This document shows, in pieces, positions 59,818-64,000 of a stretch of DNA of 64,000 nucleotides. The notes below the pieces were generated by a model, which saw only the letters and a list, made by a program, of their open reading frames with translations, searched no databases and was not told the DNA's origin. Position 1 is the stretch's first letter, and each line of letters opens with the position of its first letter. This DNA comes from Epiperipatus broadwayi (Eukaryota; Onychophora; Udeonychophora; Euonychophora; Peripatidae), in the NCBI GenBank assembly GCA_028023455.1, contig JAQFVV010006294.1, positions 2,259,001 through 2,323,000 on the forward strand, in the 5' to 3' direction. A program made the position numbers and the translations under genes.

Positions 59818-61439
59818 TGATTCATCATTTTGGGAGAGTCCAACTTAACAGAACTTAAAAAGAATAGGGAGGGAAGATTCAATTTAACATGAATTTTTTT
59901 AAAAATAAAATCTAGGTACAATTTTTCATCCCAAGTGCCTTTTATTTGCGACCATATACTTGACATTTAGAGGTAAGAAATTTATCTCTTTTTTTTGACA
60001 TTAATGACACACACTTAAGAAGGCAGAATTGCGTTATGTGTTTTGTTTTATTAATGATAGTGATTGATTGCCTAAATGTGTCTGCTACACGATCATATTG
60101 AATAATGCTTCTTTATTATTATGTGATAAATGATGGGGAAGGGTCTTCAGGAAAGTTAAGTCATCATAACTTCAGCCATAAGTCAAATCGATATTGATGT
60201 TGAATATTAAATTAATTTTAGTTAGTTATCTTTGTGTATAATAAAGCCAATATTTTGATTTTAATTAGAAATGTTTGCAACGAGTATCTATCATGGGGAC
60301 TAAGAGTTGGTAACTTCAGATTAAGGAAATCACTAAAGTGATAGACTCGGATTACTGGCATTAAACTGTAAATATATATATAATCTTTTCATATTCATTG
60401 TAAATATTGTTAATATCTCTTTAATTCATTCAAGTTTTATTTATTGTTTACATATGATTTATCTTATAAATAAATGTTGTAAATCTTGTTGAATGAATAA
60501 AGTCTGTCTAATTTATTGAACATGCCTTTGCATTCATCTATAAAACCAATATCATACCTATTTATATATGCACACATACATTATTATATTATCACCATAC
60601 TCGGAAAATTCTTAGATAAGGGTTATTTATGAATGGTTTTGGTTAAACTGATCTGACCATAAGTATGAATAAGGACATTCCTGTTAAGAAGTTGAATGCA
60701 AATTCTTCCTGAGTTTGAATACTGAAGCAACATCTCCGAAAGATAGTAGTGAGATGTGGGTGAATTGACCCAAATTATATCTAAATGTGATAGATAAGTC
60801 TCAGGCTAGTCAGTTGAAGGTGGGTGTAATCATATGTTATATACTTCAGTGTGCTGTTTCCAGCATCCTACATGAAGACCCTAGATCTGATCATAGTCAG
60901 ATACGACTTTCTCTTTCCACATTATTGACCAGGCCATTACAATATATATATATCAAAAAAGCAATACAACTTAGACTCAAATATTTAAGGCCTAAATATT
61001 ATTTAATAATTAATATCTTCAGAAGATTTTTTTTTCAAGACTAAGATTCTGATCATATTAATTTGTAATCATTACTTGATCCTTTTTTTGTACTTTTGTG
61101 TGTTTAATAAGTTTTTTTTTTTTGGTAGTAAAGTAGTAATCATTAATATAATCATTAATATTGAAGATAGACCAAATGTGATGATATTACTATATTCATG
61201 GATAATGTTTCACAAGTTCTATTTATATGCATTTATAGTCTGTGTCCCCTTTTTTACTGCTTTGGTTTTCATTTAATTGTCTCAATGTTTAAAAAGCAAA
61301 TGTAGAAATGTTGTTGTTTTTTTAACAGTATTAATGATTTATTAAAGAAAGGAAAATATTTTGTGGGCCTTTGAATAGAGAATTAAGAATAAAATTAATT
61401 AAATATTATGTACGGAATGTACTATTTTATATTTGTAAA

Positions 61440-61800
61440 AGATGATTTTAAAAAAATAAAAATAGAATGAAAACGTTAGGCTTCCATTAAAGCTGGAAAA
61501 ATTAATTGGATAAATAAAATGACAAATAAAGAAGTTTTAGAAAGAGTAAATGAAAAAAAAGATTGACTGTGGAAATTAGAGATAGAAAGAGAAATTGAAT
61601 TGGATATATATTAAAAAGGAAGAATAGTTTATTGAAAGATGTTTTTGAAGGAATGGTAAATAAAACAAGAAGAAATGATACAAAAGATTGACCTTACCGG
61701 TTGATGTAAGAGATGGAAAGACATATGTGGAACTGAAGATCTGGGTAATGAAGACAATGGACTAAATGGCTGAACTTGCTAAGAATGAATTAAAAAATGA
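61440..61800 (+). pseudogene. LINE C-terminal fragment
   Basis: Degenerate frames read INKMTNKEVLERVNEK (about 61512-61556), LWKLEIEREIELD and VFEGMVNKTRRN. The pattern is 'i.w...iTNeEVL.R......L...i..R...wiGHilR...l...i.eG...gk..rgR', the C-terminus shared by many animal LINE reverse transcriptases. It is 5' truncated and dead. Confidence 0.6.
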
Positions 61801-63050
61801 ATGAACTTCTTATGTGACTACTCTCTGCATCTGCCCATAAAACAGAACATTATTGATGATGAATTTGTTTAGCATGTTTACTAAAAAAAATTAAACCACT
61901 GGACAAGTCAGTGATATCAAAAATAAAGGAAAGTAAGGTGAAAGTATAGGTAACTATAAGCTATGGAAAATGAAAATAGAATTAAATAAACAAACAAACA
62001 GACAAAAAAGACTGAATGACAAATTTTGATAAAACAATAGTTTAACTGACAGGAATAGATAATAGAGAGAAATTTATAGAAAATTCTATTTTAAAAAAAC
62101 CATTGCAAATATTACTATAACAAGAATGTGAAACAAATGCAGAAATATTTACTTATAGTGTTATCTTAAAATAATTTATAGACATTATATTGACATCAAC
62201 ATGACGTTTGATTTTTTTATGAAGATATCAAAATTATGAAACTTCTAATGGAATGGATTATTAGTTTAAAGTAAGTTATAGTTCAAACATGGGCCTCAGA
62301 TTACCCTGACTGTTTTCATACCTGCTACCATAAATAAGAACCTCATTGAAATTTACCACTAGCTAATACAATTTTCTAGGTAATTGATTACAAGCAAAAA
62401 TATTGATGTTGTATTTAAAGCAATAATTGATTTAGTGGTGGTTTATATTGAAATTGACATTTGACCATCTCACAAAACATATACTCAAATAGTTCTTACA
62501 ATATTTAAATTCCATATTCATGGCTAGTAATAAGGTAATCTATAACATTTGCTACTAAATAAATTATCATATGATCAGTTGGTAGAAAACCAATGTTTGA
62601 GTACCAAAGTGATGAAATAAGCATAACAGTTCCCTTCAATTGGTAAAACTTCTTTCTTCCATATTGCTCAATGAGAAAATGCTCTAGAAACTTTTTACAT
62701 TAGGAGTGTGCCATTTTCACCACTAAATTTAAACTATACAAAATGAATGTATGCTATTGCAGTTTATATATATATATATATCTCGAATCAAACTAATTTA
62801 TTAAGAAAAGCATGCCCTTTATAAATTATTAAGATTTTATTATGCTCTAATGCAAACTCCATCAATTTCCAGATCAATCTAATGCCATTTTCATATCTTA
62901 TCTTTATTCATCATAATTTAAATTCATTATCAGTTTTCAAAAAGTGAAATTATTAATGTTTACTAGTTATCAAATAGATGATTAAAATTTACATTCATCA
63001 TGGCCATTACATTATCTGTTGCATGCTGTTTCAAAGTGATTAAATGGTTT
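61800..63050. other. Unassigned A+T-rich DNA
   Basis: Contains an ACAAACAAACAGACAAA low-complexity tract at about 61990 and an AT microsatellite at 62767-62780. No gene was recognised. Confidence 0.5.
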
Positions 63051-64000
63051 TTGAGAAAAATGTTAAATGGAAATGCATATGGAAGCATCCAAATGAAGTT
63101 ACAGTAAAATTGGATAATAATTTGACTAACAGAGAATATGTATTTAAAGATTTTAATGTTCTTAATAAATTCAACACAGGAAGTGATCATTGATTAGTGA
63201 GATGTAAGATACACATTAATGCAAAACTTGAGAGACAAAAATTCTTATGAAAAACAATATTCACAATAGATATTCGTAATCTCCAGAAACATTCCATTGA
63301 ATTTAAATTAGGACTTGCAAATCATTTTCAAATATTAACAGATTTCGAATGTGATTCAGATTTGAATGAAATCAATAGGAAAATAACAGATACACTTACA
63401 CTTAAAAATTGCAACAAAGATATCTGGAAAAATTTCTACTGAAACAATACAATTTATGAAGAAGAATAAAGAATATAAAAATATATAAAAATAATGCATT
63501 AAGAAGGATTAAACATCTTGAATTTTGTAAAATGGTGTGAATAAAAGTTGATATTCATATAAGAAAATATAATTGTGAACTAGCAAGAATATCTGTATAA
63601 AAAAATAAGTCTTAAGAGTGTACAACAACATATTGATATTGGAAGGAAACTTATTTTTACAATAAGAAAAAAAAGATAGAACTATTACTAAAAAGATAGA
63701 TGACATCATCAAATGGGTAGAAGAGTTCTATCAAGAATTACGTAGCAATAAAAAACAGTGAAAAGTACTATATCTTCTAAATTACCCAGGATTGTAAATG
63801 ATAAAGTGAGACATGCAATTAAATTTATAAAGACAGGAAAAACTCTAGGTAATGTTGGAATTATAATCAATAGCTTAGAAGAAGCAGTAGAAGAAATATA
63901 ATTTTTTTTGACAAAGTTGTATACCAAATTTCTAAATGATAAAGATGTATCAGATGATTGGAAGAATGCAACATTTAAATATTTAAAGAAGTTGATAAAG
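63050..64000 (+). pseudogene. RTE-like LINE fragment, 5' truncated, continuing past the window
   Basis: From 63050 the sequence follows 36285-37215 of the larger copy almost base for base in places (WKHPNE, KFNTGSDH, NAKLERQKF, and the end region TKFLNDKDVSDDWKNA at 63925-63970). It starts abruptly within the endonuclease. It has its own stops and a 1-base slip pattern different from the other copy, so the two decayed independently. Confidence 0.8.

Larger units (their letters stand above)
45661..60941 (+). mobile_element. Ty3/gypsy LTR retrotransposon with 2.5-kb LTRs and nested insertions
   Basis: 5' LTR 45661-48146, PBS 48149-48166, gag-like region 48600-50270 continuing at about 53800, pol 54900-56930, PPT 57641-57654 and 3' LTR 57655-60941. 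LTRs begin TGTGAGGGTAGC and end CCATCACA or CCATTACA; both flanks are ATATAT, fitting a short target duplication in low-complexity DNA. The two LTRs differ at roughly one base in ten by eye, so the insertion is old. All frames are broken. A hAT-type element sits in the gag-pol interval and a TIR element in the 3' LTR. Confidence 0.85.
57655..60941 (+). repeat. 3' LTR of the Ty3/gypsy element, with insertions
   Basis: 3,287 bp. Without the TIR insertion (58031-58835) it is about 2.48 kb, the length of the 5' LTR. It holds an ATT expansion that the 5' LTR lacks and ends CCATTACA before an AT tract. Confidence 0.85.

Noticed and set aside
59727-59966. Minus-strand frame with a long Asn run
   Set aside because: It is the translation of the (ATT)n tract in the 3' LTR.
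1-64000. CRISPR arrays, bacterial operons, rRNA genes
   Set aside because: No regularly spaced short repeats, no ribosome-binding-site-linked frames and no rRNA-like conserved segments were seen; the window is eukaryotic.

Overview
This window is very A+T-rich (about three quarters by eye), almost free of long open reading frames, and dense with decayed transposable elements and microsatellites. It looks like intergenic DNA from a repeat-rich invertebrate animal. The mix of RTE-like and other LINEs, Penelope-like elements with GIY-YIG domains, a KIAA1586/ZMYM6-like hAT relative and a long-LTR Ty3/gypsy element would fit a mollusc, flatworm or cnidarian; I cannot fix the taxon. No host gene, rRNA, tRNA or CRISPR array is convincingly present, and nearly all short open frames are chance or lie inside dead elements.

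Layout. 0-3.8 kb: a palindromic element (F1) and an unassigned GC-richer patch. 4.25-7.45 kb: a CpG-retaining block of unknown nature. 8.4-11.35 kb: a dead LINE, then a second palindromic element (F2). 13.4-16 kb: the 3' part of an RTE-like LINE and several local duplications. 16.9-24.7 kb: copies of a repeat family (S) carrying hammerhead-ribozyme-like and pol III box-like sequences, a 1,175-bp tandem arrangement, and two more LINE fragments. 25.2-34.1 kb: Penelope-like fragments, a candidate LTR with CpG-rich flank, and F3 and F4. 34.4-42.3 kb: F5, a 2.7-kb RTE-like LINE, a Penelope-like fragment on the minus strand, F6 and the best S ribozyme (S6). 45.66-60.94 kb: one 15.3-kb Ty3/gypsy retrotransposon with roughly 2.5-kb LTRs, PBS and PPT, containing a nested hAT-type element and a nested 0.8-kb TIR element. 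61.4-64 kb: two LINE fragments, the last running off the window.

The most interesting content is a pair of non-coding repeat families. Family F is a monomer of about 460 nt. It recurs as inverted pairs, with circularly permuted copies joined by one constant head-to-tail junction, and four copies have 10-11-bp flanking repeats. Each full arm carries a hammerhead-like core. Family S carries a cleaner type I hammerhead (42145-42188) upstream of A/B-box-like motifs. In three loci, two from F and one from S, rearrangement breakpoints fall 5-9 nt from the predicted self-cleavage site. My inference is retrozyme-like or Penelope-pLTR-like non-autonomous elements that move through ribozyme-processed, probably circular, RNA. 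Penelope-like reverse transcriptase/GIY-YIG relics in the same window are plausible relatives of the machinery that would mobilise them.
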